Assembly: GCF_022512515.1 (NCBI RefSeq)
Contig: NZ_JAKWBK010000001.1
Span: forward strand, 62,001 to 126,000
Direction of reading: 5' to 3'
DNA: 64,000 nt
DNA from: Paraniabella hibiscisoli
GTDB lineage: Bacteria > Bacteroidota > Bacteroidia > Chitinophagales > Chitinophagaceae
The first letter of the stretch is position 1. Every line of letters begins with the position of its first letter. The notes under the pieces were generated by a model. That model had not been told where the DNA came from. It was given only the letters and a program-made list of their open reading frames with translations, and ran no database searches. The position numbers and the translations under genes were made by a program. Of this stretch, positions 32,729-44,201 are shown in pieces.

Positions 32729-33358
32729 ATGATAAAAGTATTATTATACGACGATTCCAACCAGTTCAGAGAGGCGATAGCGTTATTACTTGACGGATCA
32801 GGAGACTTCGAGATAGTGGGTAGTTTTAATAACTGCGAAACTGCCACAACTGATATCAGCATGCTGCATCCCGATGTTATTTTGATGGATATTGACATGC
32901 CTAATACTACAGGTATTGAAGGAGTCCGTATGATCAGGCAGAAAAATGACAGCATTAAAATTATTATGCTGACTGTTTTCGACAATAATAAAAATATTTA
33001 TGACGCCATTCGTTTTGGGGCCAACGGGTATGTATTAAAGAAGTCGGCCCCCGCTGCTATCATCAATGCCATCAAAGATGTTTTTGAAGGTGGCGCCCCC
33101 ATGAACTCATCTATCGCCACACAGGTACTTCAAATGTTTGCTGGCATGTCACCTGCCACGCAAAACTATGGCTTATCTGAAAAAGAAAAAGAGGTATTAC
33201 AATCGTTGGTAGATGGCAACAGCTATAAAATGGTGGCTGCTTCCCTGAAGATCTCTATCGACACTGTTCGCACGCATATTCGTAATATATATGAAAAACT
33301 GCAGGTCAATTCCAAAAGTGCAGCAGTAGCCAAAGCGCTCAAAGACCGCATCCTCTAA
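32729..33358 (+). CDS. NarL/LuxR-family response regulator
   Basis: 209 residues, intact. A receiver domain (about 1-120) carries the acidic pocket DD near residue 8, phospho-acceptor Asp in PDVILMDIDMP near 54, the LTVFD switch segment and the Lys in YVLKKSAP. It is joined to a LuxR-type HTH: LSEKEKEVLQSLVDG then KISIDTVRTHIRNIYEKL. It is the obvious partner of the HisKA_3 kinase just upstream and may control the following lipoprotein genes. Confidence 0.94.
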   Translation: MIKVLLYDDSNQFREAIALLLDGSGDFEIVGSFNNCETATTDISMLHPDVILMDIDMPNTTGIEGVRMIRQKNDSIKIIMLTVFDNNKNIYDAIRFGANGYVLKKSAPAAIINAIKDVFEGGAPMNSSIATQVLQMFAGMSPATQNYGLSEKEKEVLQSLVDGNSYKMVAASLKISIDTVRTHIRNIYEKLQVNSKSAAVAKALKDRIL

Positions 33359-33422
33359 TATTTAACAATAAAAAAATGAAACGGCAAGCCGTAAGGGCGG
33401 TGCCATGCCTAAAACAAACAAT

Positions 33423-34975
33423 ATGAACCCTTATAACATTTTTTCAGCATTTATTTATTGCTGCCTGCTATTGATGTCTTGCAAGAAGACTACCATAATC
33501 CAGCCTGGTCCCGGTACTCCTTTGCCAACGGATACGAATAACCAACGAAGTTTCCAGGTAGCTTTTGAAACACTGCCCAACTATCAAAATACGCCTGAGG
33601 GGCTCACCGTAACAGTAGCTGTTGAGCCAGCAACGGGCGGGCAGGTTACTCATATATCAGCCAGGCTGGTTTACGACCAACAGTACCGAACTGCTGCTAT
33701 CAACTTACCCAAAGGCTCCTACAAGATTAAAGGAGTGATCATTAAAAATCAAAACGGCAGCGCACTGTTTGCCACACCTGTCACAGGTTCTGTCAAAGCA
33801 GCGTTCGTCAACAAGCCCTTAAGTATAACAATGGTACTCGACGACCAGGCCGAAAAGCTGATCACATTGCAGGTTATTTCCGTTATTGCTTCAGATACAC
33901 CTCAAAGCTTTGGATATGCTGACGGAAGTTTCGGCCATCGCCCCGGACAACCCGATTCAGAAATGGATAAGCAAATATTGGTGAGGCCTATTATACGTGT
34001 GGGCGATGTAATATATGACAGCATTCCAGCTCAGCTAATTGTAAAAAGCTGGGATGTCAAAAACGAGATGACTTATAATATTCATTACCTAAGGGGTGGA
34101 GCACAAGGGGTTTACCTGTCCGCTAAGGCAGTAAAGCATCAGCTATCTGTTTCCAAATGGGGTGCTTATGATGAGTTGATTTTAAATAAAGAAGATATAA
34201 AGGAGGGTGTGATATATGATATTGGCGGTAATGTGGAAGCAAAAAAATAAAATCGGTTTTTGAAAATAAGATCGTGAACGGCGTATCTACACCTATAACG
34301 AAAACGGATTATGAATACCACAATAATGGTTTTGTAAAACAAAAGCAGGTATGGGGAAAACGTACCGATATGTCTACCTATCTTGTACAGAAAGATATCT
34401 ACGAATACATCAACAATAAAATAGGTATCATTAAAAGCTACAACGAAAAAGATGTGCTGATAAAAACAACAACTGTGCAGTATCAAAATACTGCAAAAAG
34501 AATTGCTTCGATAGAAGAAAAAACCAATACACAAACCATACACACTGCGGTCACTTATACGCCACTGGAGACCCGGTCAGGTATTAGCCAGGATTATCGT
34601 ATAGATGCAAGCACTAATAACGGAAAGGGTTTACCCATGACTTATTTTAGTAAAACCATGCGTGGCGGATCCGTATTAATGGACCTTGCCACTACCGAAA
34701 ACGGGGCCCATGCCGAAGGTTTATACGAATATGATTTCTGCATTAACCCCTATATACATCTCGAAATTCCGGACCGCCAGTTTTTGTTATACGAAAAGCA
34801 CAACTTAAAATTTCAATGGAAAACCTGGCTGCGCGGTTATCCTGAAAATGAGCCTTATGCTTTTACATATACTTATGATACCGACGGCTACCCTAAAGAG
34901 CTCCTGACAAAATACAGATCGTTTCAAACTAAAAAAGAGGCTTATACGCTACGCACTGCTTACGTATACAACTAA
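33423..34975 (+). CDS. Large lipoprotein, function unknown, one frameshift
   Basis: About 517 residues. It has a lipoprotein signal with lipobox LLLMSC followed by KKTTIIQPGPG. Two apparent pieces join when one A is restored in the A7 run at 34240-34247, giving VEAKKIKSVFENKIVNGV. The N-terminal half looks like Ig-like beta domains (FQVAFETLPNYQNTPEGLTVTV, GSYKIKGVIIKN). The C-terminal half has Rhs-like or DUF-type strands (DYEYHNNGFVKQKQVW, AFTYTYDTDGYPKELLTKY). It begins 64 bases after the response regulator. Confidence 0.65.
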
Positions 34976-35010
34976 ACACATTCTTCAACATATAAATATT
35001 AAAACAAAAA

Positions 35011-36292
35011 ATGAAACTGAAATTTCATCAGGCTCCTCTATGCCTGTTACTTAGCCTGAGTCTTATATATACATTAAGCGGCTGCAAAAAAACATAGTGC
35101 CACAGGAACCTTCATCCATTATCACTCCACTCGAGCGACCAACCGGTGTATCCATGGGCGCAACCATTACCAAAACTATAGGCCCTGGCGGTGGAACTTT
35201 GCAATCTGTTGACGGTAAAATAAGCATACAAATTCCGGAGGGAGCGCTTAGTGCGCCTACCACTGTTGGAGTGGAGCCTATTACCAACACAAACATAGCC
35301 GGTATCGGTGCTTCGTTTCGTTTAACACCACACGGCCAATTATTTGCAAAACCGATAACGATCAGCTATTCGTGGGAAGGATTACAGGACAGTATTGGAC
35401 TTCCTCAGACACTGGGCCTTGCTTATCAAATGGATGACGGCATCTGGAAATTTGTTGGAGCCAGCTCTTTTAACGCTACTGCCAAAACCATCAGCTTCAA
35501 CAGTACCCATTTCAGCGACTGGTCTTTAATGAACCGCATATCACTATCGCCTTACCAGGCTGACCTGGAAACCAGTGAGAAAAAAACCATACGGGCTATG
35601 ATCTTTACCGAAGCGGACTGGGACAATCTTTTTGTGCCACTTGTTAATAATCCCAATGGGCCCTATAACGAACCCGGCTACCCGGTTGGCAACCCGGCAC
35701 CACTACCATCGAAGTTCATTAAATCCTGGGAGCTTGCCGGGCCCGGCAACCTGAATAAAAGCAATCACCAGTCGGTAGAATACCAGGCGCCTGCATCGGT
35801 GAATGGAACAGCCACTGCCAATATCAGTCTTGAACTTAATGCGCCGGTAGCGGGCAAGTTCTTACTCATGAGTACTATAAACATTATGGGTGATGGTTGG
35901 ATTGAGCTAAGCATTAATGGCAGCGCACCTGTGCGTTTTCCTGCATCACCTGTATCCAAAATGGGATCCAGGTATATCCTCGCTAATCCGGAAGATGAAG
36001 GCGGCGGGCATTTCCTGCTTACCTGGAAAGGAGAATTGGGAAGCCATGCATTCGACCTGGCAGCGGATGGCACCCGCTTTCACTTTTGCCCCCTGGCACC
36101 GGTTACAATAGCATGTATATACCGGGCCCCAATATGCCGCCTCAACCCAGTGAAGGCAATGTAAACGTTACCCGGCTGAGTAACGGTAAAGCCGAAGGGA
36201 CTTTTACGATTACGAATGTGGGGGTTGGCGACAAATTCAGGCCTGAGGCAACGGCCAATGGAAAATTCAGCGCTAAACTTTTTATTCCATAA
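35011..36292 (+). CDS. ZU5-domain lipoprotein, two frameshifts
   Basis: About 427 residues. The signal has lipobox TLSGC. A missing A near 35092 links it to a ZU5-like domain (TKTIGPGGGTLQSVDGKISI, IQIPEGALSAPTTVGVEPI, FRLTPHGQLFAKPITISYSW). A middle region has NGTATANISLELNAPVAGKF. A missing T near 36086 adds a C-terminal beta segment ending GKFSAKLFIP. ZU5 domains in Bacteroidota surface lipoproteins are usually assembly or adhesion modules; no enzyme motif is seen. Confidence 0.7.
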
Positions 36293-36328
36293 AACATCTA
36301 CCCAAAAGACCTGTATCAAACAAATACA

Positions 36329-37424
36329 ATGAAACAAATTATACCGATTACCCTCCTGTTCCTCAGTTCTTTTTTCCAGTCTTGTGAAAAGCATGATCGC
36401 CCGGTTGCCAACTTCAGGCACCTGGAGCAGGAAGTGGCAGGACTTATACAAGAGCGTACCAGAAAGCTTCCCTTTAAAGCGCCTGTCGCCTGGGCAATGG
36501 TACAGGATGGAGAGGTTAAAAGCAGTTACCAACAGGGATATGAAATACCTGATGCCAATACCCTTGTATCTGATCAGAGCCTCTTTCTGCTGGCATCCAC
36601 CACCAAACTGTTTACCAGCGTAATGGTTATGAAAGCGGCTGAAGAGGGCAAACTACTCCTGAGCAGTAAGGCTTCCGAATTTATCGATAACTTACCTGCT
36701 ACCTGGCAATCTATAACCATCAGCCATTTATTATCGCATACAGATGGCATAGCCGACGTGATGGATAACAGTTATTATAAAGCGTTAGATCCTGCAATAG
36801 CAGAAGGCATGGGCAGGCACGAATACCTGGAATATGCTGCTCAATTACCTCAGCATTTCAGGCCAGGTTATCAAACAAGATATGGCCAGAGCGGCTACGT
36901 ATTATTATCGTTGGTATTGGAAAAACTTTATGAGCGGTCCTATGAAACCATTGTGTCTCAAAAATTCTCATTCCGATGGGTATGAGTCATACACACTTTT
37001 TTACAGCCAGCGATGTAATCGGAACTTACAAGCCGCAGGTTTTCGAGCCAGATGGAGCAACCGGCTTTAAAAAGACAACCCCTAATTATGTTTACGCCGA
37101 TTATGCTACTGCCGGAATCTGTACCAGTATGGGCGACATGATTAAATTCATACAAGCTCTTCAAAAACAGGAGCTGTTAAGTAAAGAAAGCTTCCGGCGT
37201 CTTTATACACCATTAGAAAGAGTATCTGGCTATACATTAGGCTGGGAATACCGTTATAAAGATGGCAGGCTAATGGCAGGTCACAGCGGCGGGTTGTCGG
37301 TAGTGGTAATGCATATTCCTGATACTAATACGACAAGTATTTTCCTGTCAAGCGCTGCCGACGAATCTATCCTCAACACCGCTACCAGGTTGCAGAAAAA
37401 GCCTTAGCGTTCGCAAGACAATAA
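36329..37424 (+). CDS. Serine hydrolase (class C beta-lactamase/PBP fold) lipoprotein, two frameshifts
   Basis: About 365 residues with lipobox FFQSC. Catalytic motifs: SxxK as STTK in LLASTTKLFTSVM, the tyrosine motif in RYGQSGYVLL (YGQ instead of YxN), and HSGG near the C-terminus in MAGHSGGLSVVV, which replaces KTG. Breaks lie near 36970 and 37395; repairing the second extends the end to VAEKALAFARQ and a stop at 37424. It may be an esterase or peptidase; true beta-lactamase activity is not implied. Confidence 0.85.
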
Positions 37425-37435
37425 AATTTAAAAAG

Positions 37436-38033
37436 ATGAAATTATTATTTATAGCAGCCTTCATCAGCGCGCTCCCAATTCTTTCGTATGCGCGGGAAAA
37501 GCCGCCCGGTCGTTGGGCTATAAAAACCGAAGTGCTCGCGCAGACAGCAGGAGCTTACGCTGAATCTATTCGTATTCCCGGATTCAAAAGACAGTTATCT
37601 GATGGCAAAGGCATTCAGTTAGGTGCTGAATATTTATACATCGATCATAAAAACTGGCAGCTTTTTCAAAGTACCGGGGTGATGCACTACTGGCATTCAA
37701 AACAGGAAAAAGGGTTGGCCGTCCACACTTCACTTGGCTACCGCAGAAAAATCGGAGCAGCCTATATAGAGGGGCTTATAGGCCCCGGCTACCTGGAAAC
37801 TACCTTTGCTGATGGGCCAACAGGTACAATCCCGGTCGGGCGAAATACATATCAAGCCTTTTAAACTTACAGGTATTGCTCCCGCAATAGCATTGGGAGC
37901 AGGGTATTACATTAATAAAAAGTGGAGTGCTTACACGCGCTATTATCACCTGGCGCAAATGCAGGATGCTTCATCTTCACCAGCTGTAAGACTACACCGC
38001 ACTTTAAACCTGGGCCTAGGATTAAACCCGTAA
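37436..38033 (+). CDS. Secreted barrel-like protein, function unknown, one frameshift
   Basis: About 199 residues. The signal peptide (LLFIAAFISALPILSYA) is followed by amphipathic strands (GIQLGAEYLYIDHKNWQLFQ, HTSLGYRRKIGAAYIEGLIG, AIALGAGYYINKKWSAYTRYY) and an end LNLGLGLNP, consistent with a small outer-membrane barrel. The frame breaks near 37845. It begins 11 bases after the serine hydrolase stop, so is probably the last gene of the lipoprotein operon. Confidence 0.65.
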
Positions 38034-38048
38034 AAGGCAGGACGATAT

Positions 38049-38083
38049 AAAAAGCCGCATGGTTTTTCAACCTGCGGCTTTTA
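38049..38083. terminator. Bidirectional terminator between the lipoprotein cluster and smc
   Basis: AAAAGCCGCa / tGCGGCTTTT arms (38049-38058 and 38073-38082) with a 14-nt loop, in the convergent gap. Confidence 0.8.
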
Positions 38084-38106
38084 TGTTGCTACTTATTAAG
38101 ACGATT

Positions 38107-41100
38107 TTATCCGGCTGCGGCAAGACTTCTAAAGTCCACATTAACCAGCTTACTTACACCCGGCTCCTGCATGGTTACACCGTAGATCACATCCACCGTG
38201 CTCATAGTAGTTTTATTGTGCGTAACGATGATGAACTGTGAGTTATCGCTAAACTCACGGATCATATTGGTAAACTTACCTACGTTCGCATCATCCAGCG
38301 GCGCATCTACCTCATCCAGTATACAGAACGGTGCGGGCTTAATCAGGTAGATAGCGAACAGCAGGGCTGTCGCAGTCAGGGTTCTTTCTCCCCGCTTAAC
38401 TGCGTTAAAGAAGTAGGCCTTTTACCCTTAGGCCTTGCCATTACATCGATGCCTGTTTCTGCAAGATTTTCGGGGTTCTCCAGCACCAGGTCACACTGGT
38501 CATCTTCGGTAAATAAAACTTAAATACTTTCTGGAAGTTCTCGCGCACCTGGTTGAAGGTGTCGAGGAACTTCTGGTTAGCTGTTGACTCAACCTCCTCA
38601 ATTGTTTTCAGTAAACTTTCTTTTGCGTTAACCAGGTCATTCTTTTGCTCTACAATGAACTCGTAGCGCTTCCTCATCTCGGTATAAGCTTCAATTGCCG
38701 TTGGGTTAACTTCTCCCAGGTTTTCCAATCGCTTTTTCAAGCGATCTGATTTCTCCTGTAGTTCTTCCGTGCTGGTTTCGGTAGAACGCTCTTCATCCAG
38801 TATATCCTCAAGCTGAATTTTAAACTCCACATTCAGGCGCTCTTTGGTGCCAGCCAATTGCAGCTTTAAGTCATTCAGCTTGTCTTTTATGGCTCCCAGC
38901 AGATGATCTACCTGCTCCTTCTCTTTTGTTTTATGACGCAGTTCACTTTCTTTTTCGCTCAGCTGGCTGCGCAGGTTGTAGTAAGACTGATCAGCCTCAT
39001 CCAACACTTTCTTATCTGCCTCACGGCTGTGCATTAATTGAAGCAACTCTTCTTCAACTGCTACCAAAGCAGCAGCATTCTGCTCAATATCTTCGCTGGT
39101 GCTGGACAACTGCTGCATACTCTGTTCTACCTGTTTCTGCAAGGTATCCAGCTGGTTATTTTTAAAGTTCAACTCCTGTTTTAAAGCATTGATCTTACTT
39201 TGCTGACGGGTAACATTGAGGTTAAACTCGTTAAAATATCCCTGCGATTCTTCATGCGCGCTTTGCGCTGCTTTAAAGGTTTCATCTGCCTCGGCCAGCT
39301 TATTCGCATTTAGCTGTGTTACTTCATTAAACTCCTGCAATTCGCGACGAACACCTTCTACAGAAGACTGAGTTTGCTGTAATTGCTCATTCAAATCTTC
39401 CAGGCGGTTACGCGCAGTGCTTTGTTGCCCCTGTATATTCTCTAATTTATTCTGGAGGAAAATACCTGGTTGGCTAATTCCTGTATCGCTCTCTCTGTTT
39501 CTTTGATCGCATTTTCTCTAAGGTCTTCATTGAATGCGATCACTTCGTTATGTCTTGCCTGGATCTGCGTTCTCAGACTTTGTACCACGGCATCCTGGGC
39601 TGCAATATCCTTTTGTAGCTTTTCAAGGTTTTTAGCTCGACCGATCTTCTTTCCTTCAATCAGTCCCACGCTTCCGCCCGTAAGCGTATGTTTACCTTTT
39701 ACGTAGCGACCTGTTTTTTCGATTACGGTGAAACCATTGGCATTCTCCAAAGCCTCTTCTCCTTCGGCGATAAACACATTACCCAGTAAGTGTTTGGCCA
39801 GGTTGCTATATTTTTCATCTACTTCTACCACACTCAACGCAGGCGTAGCATTTTCCAATGTATGACCCGAGTTAGCTGAAACCGCTTCACCGATCTTATC
39901 CAGTAAAAAGAAATTAGCCTTTCCTTTTTTATGATTGCCTAACAAATGAACAGCCTCTAAACCCTGTTGCAGGTCATTGATCACATAGTAATTCAAATAA
40001 GGCTCCAGTACATTCTCAAGTGCTGTGCGGTATTCTTCTTTTACATAAATGATATCAGACAGAATAGGGGCCTGGTAGTTCCATTCCTTATTTTTATGGA
40101 GAAATTTTACACTATCGGGATAGCCTTCCATCGAATCGATCATCGACTTTAACAGATCATGCTCATTCTTTTTCGCATCCAGCTTGCGGCTTTCTTCAGC
40201 CATTTCATTCCTTAAAGCATCTAATACACTTTGTGTTTGAAGGATCTGCTCTTTGGTATGTTCGTTATGCGCTAATAGCTGTTCTAAAGACTGCTTATGC
40301 TCATCCAGCACCTTTTCTTTTTGCTGGCGCTCTGCATCCAGGGTTTCAAAAGTCGCAGCCCTTTGTTCGGTCTCCTGCTCAATTTGCTGAACCGCTCTTT
40401 GCAGGTTCTGGATTGAAGTATCAGCTACGGCTACTTTCTTTTCTGCCTCAAACTGGCTACGTTGCACCTGCTGATTTTCCAGGCGGATCTCCTCCAAGGC
40501 ATTACGTCTCGAATCAAGTATACCACGTTTCTCATCGGCTTCTATCTTCAGGTTTTCCAATTGCTCGTTTAAACCTTCATAGGCTTTTTCCTCCTCATCC
40601 AATTGCAATTGCGTAAAGCCAATACTCTCTTCTATACCTTTTAACTGGGCTCCCGATTTATCCAGGAACTCCTGCAAACCGGTTCCTTTTTCTTTTAAAT
40701 ACTGCAACCGCTGAACAGCCAGGTTCTTATCGCCCTCTTTGGTACGAACCTTTTGCTGCAATTCGTTAAAAGCGTGCTGCATACTTTGCAAAGCGCGTTC
40801 TTTTTCCACAAATACCAGCTTCTCTTCTTCCAAAGCCGCTTCGCCGGTTGCCACTGCTGCTTCCAATTGCGCTATACGCTCAGATTCCGACTCTTGTTTT
40901 TCAGTCAGGTCTTTATACGTAAGGTTAAATCCTTCCAATGCTGATTTAGCCAGTTCTATACTTACCTCGCGGTAATCGCGCTTAATCTCATGATATTTCT
41001 CCGCCTTTTTCGCCTGGTTTTCCAGGGCTTTCAACTGATTATTGATCTCAAATAAAAGATCTTCGATCCGGTTCAGATCGAGCTCTGTTGCATCGAGTTT

Positions 41101-41637
41101 TGTTTTGGCTTCTTTCTTCCTGGTTTTATAAATGGAAATACCGGCGGCCTGCTCCAGCATCTTACGGCGGCTGTTCTCTTTATCGCGAATGAGGTCATCC
41201 ACCATGTCCAGGGCAATAATAGCATAAGAGTCGGTGCTGATACCCGTATCCATAAAAAGGTTCTGAATATCCCTCAAACGGCACTGCACATCATTCAACC
41301 GGTACTCGCTTTCCCCGCTTTTATAGAACTTACGGGTGATACGAACGGTATTAAACTCTGTAGGTAACAGGTTCTTCGTATTCTCAAAAGTGAGACTCAC
41401 TTCTGCCAGGCCACTGGCCGAACGGGTTTTAGACCCGTTAAAAACCAGGCTGTCCAGGTTTTCGCTTCGCAAATTGCTGATGCGTTGTTCTCCTATCACC
41501 CAACGGATACTATCCACGATATTGGATTTACCGCAACCATTCGGTCCCACGATCCCGGTGATATTATCATCAAAATTCACGATGGTTTTATCGGCAAAGC
41601 TTTTAAAACCCTTTATTTCTAAACTCTTTAATCTCAC
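38107..41637 (-). CDS. smc: Chromosome segregation ATPase SMC, several frameshifts
   Basis: About 1177 residues, normal for SMC. N-terminal ABC head: [18 protein letters not shown] and Walker [10 protein letters not shown]. Then coiled coil, a hinge near residues 500-650 ([37 protein letters not shown]), a second coiled coil, and the C-terminal head with signature [16 protein letters not shown], Walker [15 protein letters not shown] and [10 protein letters not shown]. Breaks lie near 39440 and 39395, near 38455, and at 38397 (a missing G in the signature motif). The stop at 38107 comes from following the repaired frame. Confidence 0.95.
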
Positions 41638-41990
41638 GCTAAAAAACTTTTATTGCAATGGCGAATATAGACCAGTAAATACTAGCGGGGGCTTTGTTTT
41701 ATGCACAGGTTTTAAAGAAGCCCTGTGGAAAATAGCCTATTAAAGAACCCGCTTTTTGATGGTTTTTAGCAAGGTTGGAGAAGCAGCCGTTTTGCTCACA
41801 AAAAGGCTATTATTGCTTTAATTTCACTGTTTTAAGTATGATTTCGACGATTTACAGACCCATAATCAGCAATCCTCATTTCAATTTTTCAGTGTAACAT
41901 AGACAAACTGAACAGCAGTTATCCACACACTATTCACATATTTAAACATATCGAACATTCCCTAAACGAACAGATGTTATTATTAGAACC
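41638..41990. other. Gene-free region with a cluster of DnaA-box-like sequences
   Basis: 353 bases with no credible gene. Exact TTATNCACA boxes occur at 41699-41707 (TTATGCACA) and 41919-41927 (TTATCCACA, the perfect consensus). An 8-of-9 match, CTATTCACA, is at 41930-41938, one helical turn after it. A TTTTCCACA lies on the minus strand at 41724-41732. The segment after the paired boxes is A/T-rich. This could be a DnaA-binding regulatory region or an origin; see findings. Confidence 0.4.
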
Positions 41991-42569
41991 TCACCAGTCA
42001 TCAATCAATACAACAATGATTGACGGATTCCCGATTTTATACAGCACGCAAGTTTGCAATCTCGCATTACCGGCTAGTAAGGGATGAGCAAACTCATAAT
42101 ATTTTTTCATCCCTATTTTTGTCATCACGCGCTCCGATTTCACATTGATCTTAGGCGCTATAGCATATACCTGCTCAAGGCCCAGGTTCTCAAAGGCATA
42201 ATCCAGGCATCGCATCGCCCCTTCTGTTGCCAATCCCTGCCCCCATTCGCTGCTCTTTAATCGCCAGCCGATGTCAATACATGGCGTAAAGTCAGCATCA
42301 TAAGCTTGTTCGGAGAGCCCTATAAAACCAACAAATGCTCCGGTTGAAAGTTGATCAACTGCGAAATAGCAAAACGACTTCTGTTCAAACTGGTTTTTCA
42401 TCCGCTCAATAAATTGAGTCGTTTGCTCTCTCGTTGCGATAGATGGAAAAAACTCCATGACCTGCATATCAGCATTTATCTGAGCCATGGGATCGATATC
42501 CGCCGATTCCCAATTTCGGAAACCAGGCCGGTCAGATGTAAACAAGTATTTTTTATCGTCTTGCGACAT
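41991..42569 (-). CDS. GNAT family N-acetyltransferase (RimJ/RimL-like)
   Basis: 192 residues, intact. The acetyl-CoA-binding region is DIGWRLKSSEWGQGLATEGA, followed by the ALDYAF-like helix (CLDYAFENLGLEQVYAI) and NVKSERVMTKIGMKK, as in acetyltransferases of the RimJ/RimL (Acetyltransf_3) type that modify protein N-termini or small amines. The substrate cannot be read from sequence. Confidence 0.88.
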   Translation of the reverse strand: MSQDDKKYLFTSDRPGFRNWESADIDPMAQINADMQVMEFFPSIATREQTTQFIERMKNQFEQKSFCYFAVDQLSTGAFVGFIGLSEQAYDADFTPCIDIGWRLKSSEWGQGLATEGAMRCLDYAFENLGLEQVYAIAPKINVKSERVMTKIGMKKYYEFAHPLLAGNARLQTCVLYKIGNPSIIVVLIDDW

Positions 42570-42667
42570 TAGTATGCTCTTTGTTTTATTATTTGATCCG
42601 CCAGTAAACTATTTCCATTTCATTCATCTAGCTTACAATTTAAAGCCGGCGAACAGTACTACGTTGA

Positions 42668-43636
42668 TTATTTCCCGTTACTGATTTTCTCCTTTTGAAT
42701 GGGCGAATAATCCTTCTTTACCATGCCATTGACAATGATCTTATCGAAATAACATTTAATACCCGTCGCAATATTCATATCCTCTGCGTTCTGAATATGA
42801 AAATGCAGATGTGGCTCAGATGAGTTTCCTGAGTTGCCACAGAGCCCTAGGAACTGCCCTTTCGTAACCTTCTGGCCCTCCAGCACTTTTATGGAATGTT
42901 GTTTGAAATGAGCAAAGAACAAATACTCATCATGAACCGTTTTAATGATCACTGTATTACCAGGTACATAAACCGGGTTCATGGTTCCTGGCACATTATC
43001 CTTAATACCATCAACTACTAACATCACTTCCCCGTCACAAGGAGCAAGAAGCTCCTGACCAAAAGCATAATAATCCTTGTTAGAGGTTCCGTTATTCCTG
43101 TAAGATTTCCCTTTCTCATCAGTGATCACCAGGTCAAAAGCGTTCTTTTGCGCCTCGTGTTCTATGTGGTAGTTCAATGCTTTTGTATCGCCGCCCCAAA
43201 CTACCGTCCACTGTCCCTTAAAGGGCAGTGCCATCAGTGTTTTATTTCTTTCAGGTTTAGGCAGGTTGTTTTCTTTAAAAGGTTTCACAAACAAGCCATT
43301 TATTCTAGCATGCTGATCAATTGAAATATTGATGGCGAATAAAGCTTTTTCGAAAGTTGTTTTATATGAGGCATAGGTTTGCTCATAGTTCACAAACTCC
43401 CTTTTCGTTATTTTTCCTGCCTGCTGTTTCAAACCCGCTAAGAACTCCCTGGTTTTGCCGATGGGTAAGCCACTTTGCATTTCCGGCGAAAACTTTGCAT
43501 AGATAGCATCATAATTATCCGCATTGTAATTGAGCTCGAAGCTATCTGCTACTGTTTTATAAGATGGCTTTTCGGCCTGCCCGAGGGCAAAATTTACCAG
43601 TATCATAACCGGCAGGATTGTTAATATATACTTCAT
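42668..43636 (-). CDS. M23/LytM-type peptidase with DUF3887-like N-terminal domain, exported
   Basis: 322 residues, intact, with a signal peptide (TILPVMILVNFALGQ). Residues about 25-130 are a DUF3887-like domain (ADSFELNYNADNYDAIYAKF). The C-terminal half is a duplicated-hybrid M23 domain: LLAPCDGEVMLVVDG, YLFFAHFKQHS, GQFLGLCGNSGNSSE and PHLHFHI. The HxH pair and the FAHF His are present. The first zinc-ligand motif HxxxD reads YYAFGQE, so that His and Asp are not evident and activity is uncertain. Its start overlaps the GNAT stop by four bases. Confidence 0.85.
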   Translation of the reverse strand: MKYILTILPVMILVNFALGQAEKPSYKTVADSFELNYNADNYDAIYAKFSPEMQSGLPIGKTREFLAGLKQQAGKITKREFVNYEQTYASYKTTFEKALFAINISIDQHARINGLFVKPFKENNLPKPERNKTLMALPFKGQWTVVWGGDTKALNYHIEHEAQKNAFDLVITDEKGKSYRNNGTSNKDYYAFGQELLAPCDGEVMLVVDGIKDNVPGTMNPVYVPGNTVIIKTVHDEYLFFAHFKQHSIKVLEGQKVTKGQFLGLCGNSGNSSEPHLHFHIQNAEDMNIATGIKCYFDKIIVNGMVKKDYSPIQKEKISNGK

Positions 43637-44136
43637 TCCGCTATCGTATTAATGGATGGATCATTTAAACGCCTCCTGTAAAAAATCGTATCGAAAGTAT
43701 TGCCAACAAAATCTGCCGGCAAATCAGCAGGGCCACATTGCACAAACCCGTTCTTCTCATAAAATTTTTGTGCTGCTGTAAATTGAGACATGGTACCTAA
43801 AAAAATATGCTTGCAATTATTTCCCGTTCCCCAACTAATTACATGGTTTAATAACAAAGAGCTGGCTCCCTGCCCGCGAAAGCCCCTATCCACAAACATC
43901 GACTTCAATACAAGATTGCCTTCGGTTAGCCGAATTACCCCAATAGAGCCTATTACTTTATCTTGATGCATCGCCACCCAGAATTGATTTCCCGGCAACT
44001 CATGCACATCGATTATCTTTTGGGAGCCCACTGAAAATATAGGCTCTTTAAATTCCAGGGCGATGTTTTCCATCATGATATCGACATCATGCTGATGTGC
44101 CTTTTCAAACGCTATTATTTTAATTTCCTGGTTCAA
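43633..44136 (-). CDS. GNAT family N-acetyltransferase
   Basis: 167 residues, intact. GNAT core: FWVAMHQDKVIGSIGVIRL, then LKSMFVDRGFRGQGASSLLL (acetyl-CoA loop RGFRGQGAS) and FTAAQKFYEKNGFVQC. The 4-base ATGA overlap with the peptidase gene downstream points to translational coupling. Substrate unknown. Confidence 0.88.
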   Translation of the reverse strand: MNQEIKIIAFEKAHQHDVDIMMENIALEFKEPIFSVGSQKIIDVHELPGNQFWVAMHQDKVIGSIGVIRLTEGNLVLKSMFVDRGFRGQGASSLLLNHVISWGTGNNCKHIFLGTMSQFTAAQKFYEKNGFVQCGPADLPADFVGNTFDTIFYRRRLNDPSINTIAE

Positions 44137-44201
44137 ATCTGAAAGCTTTTAAACAAATTGCCTTATACATTTTATAATCATCGCTCTTCATCTATTCACT
44201 A

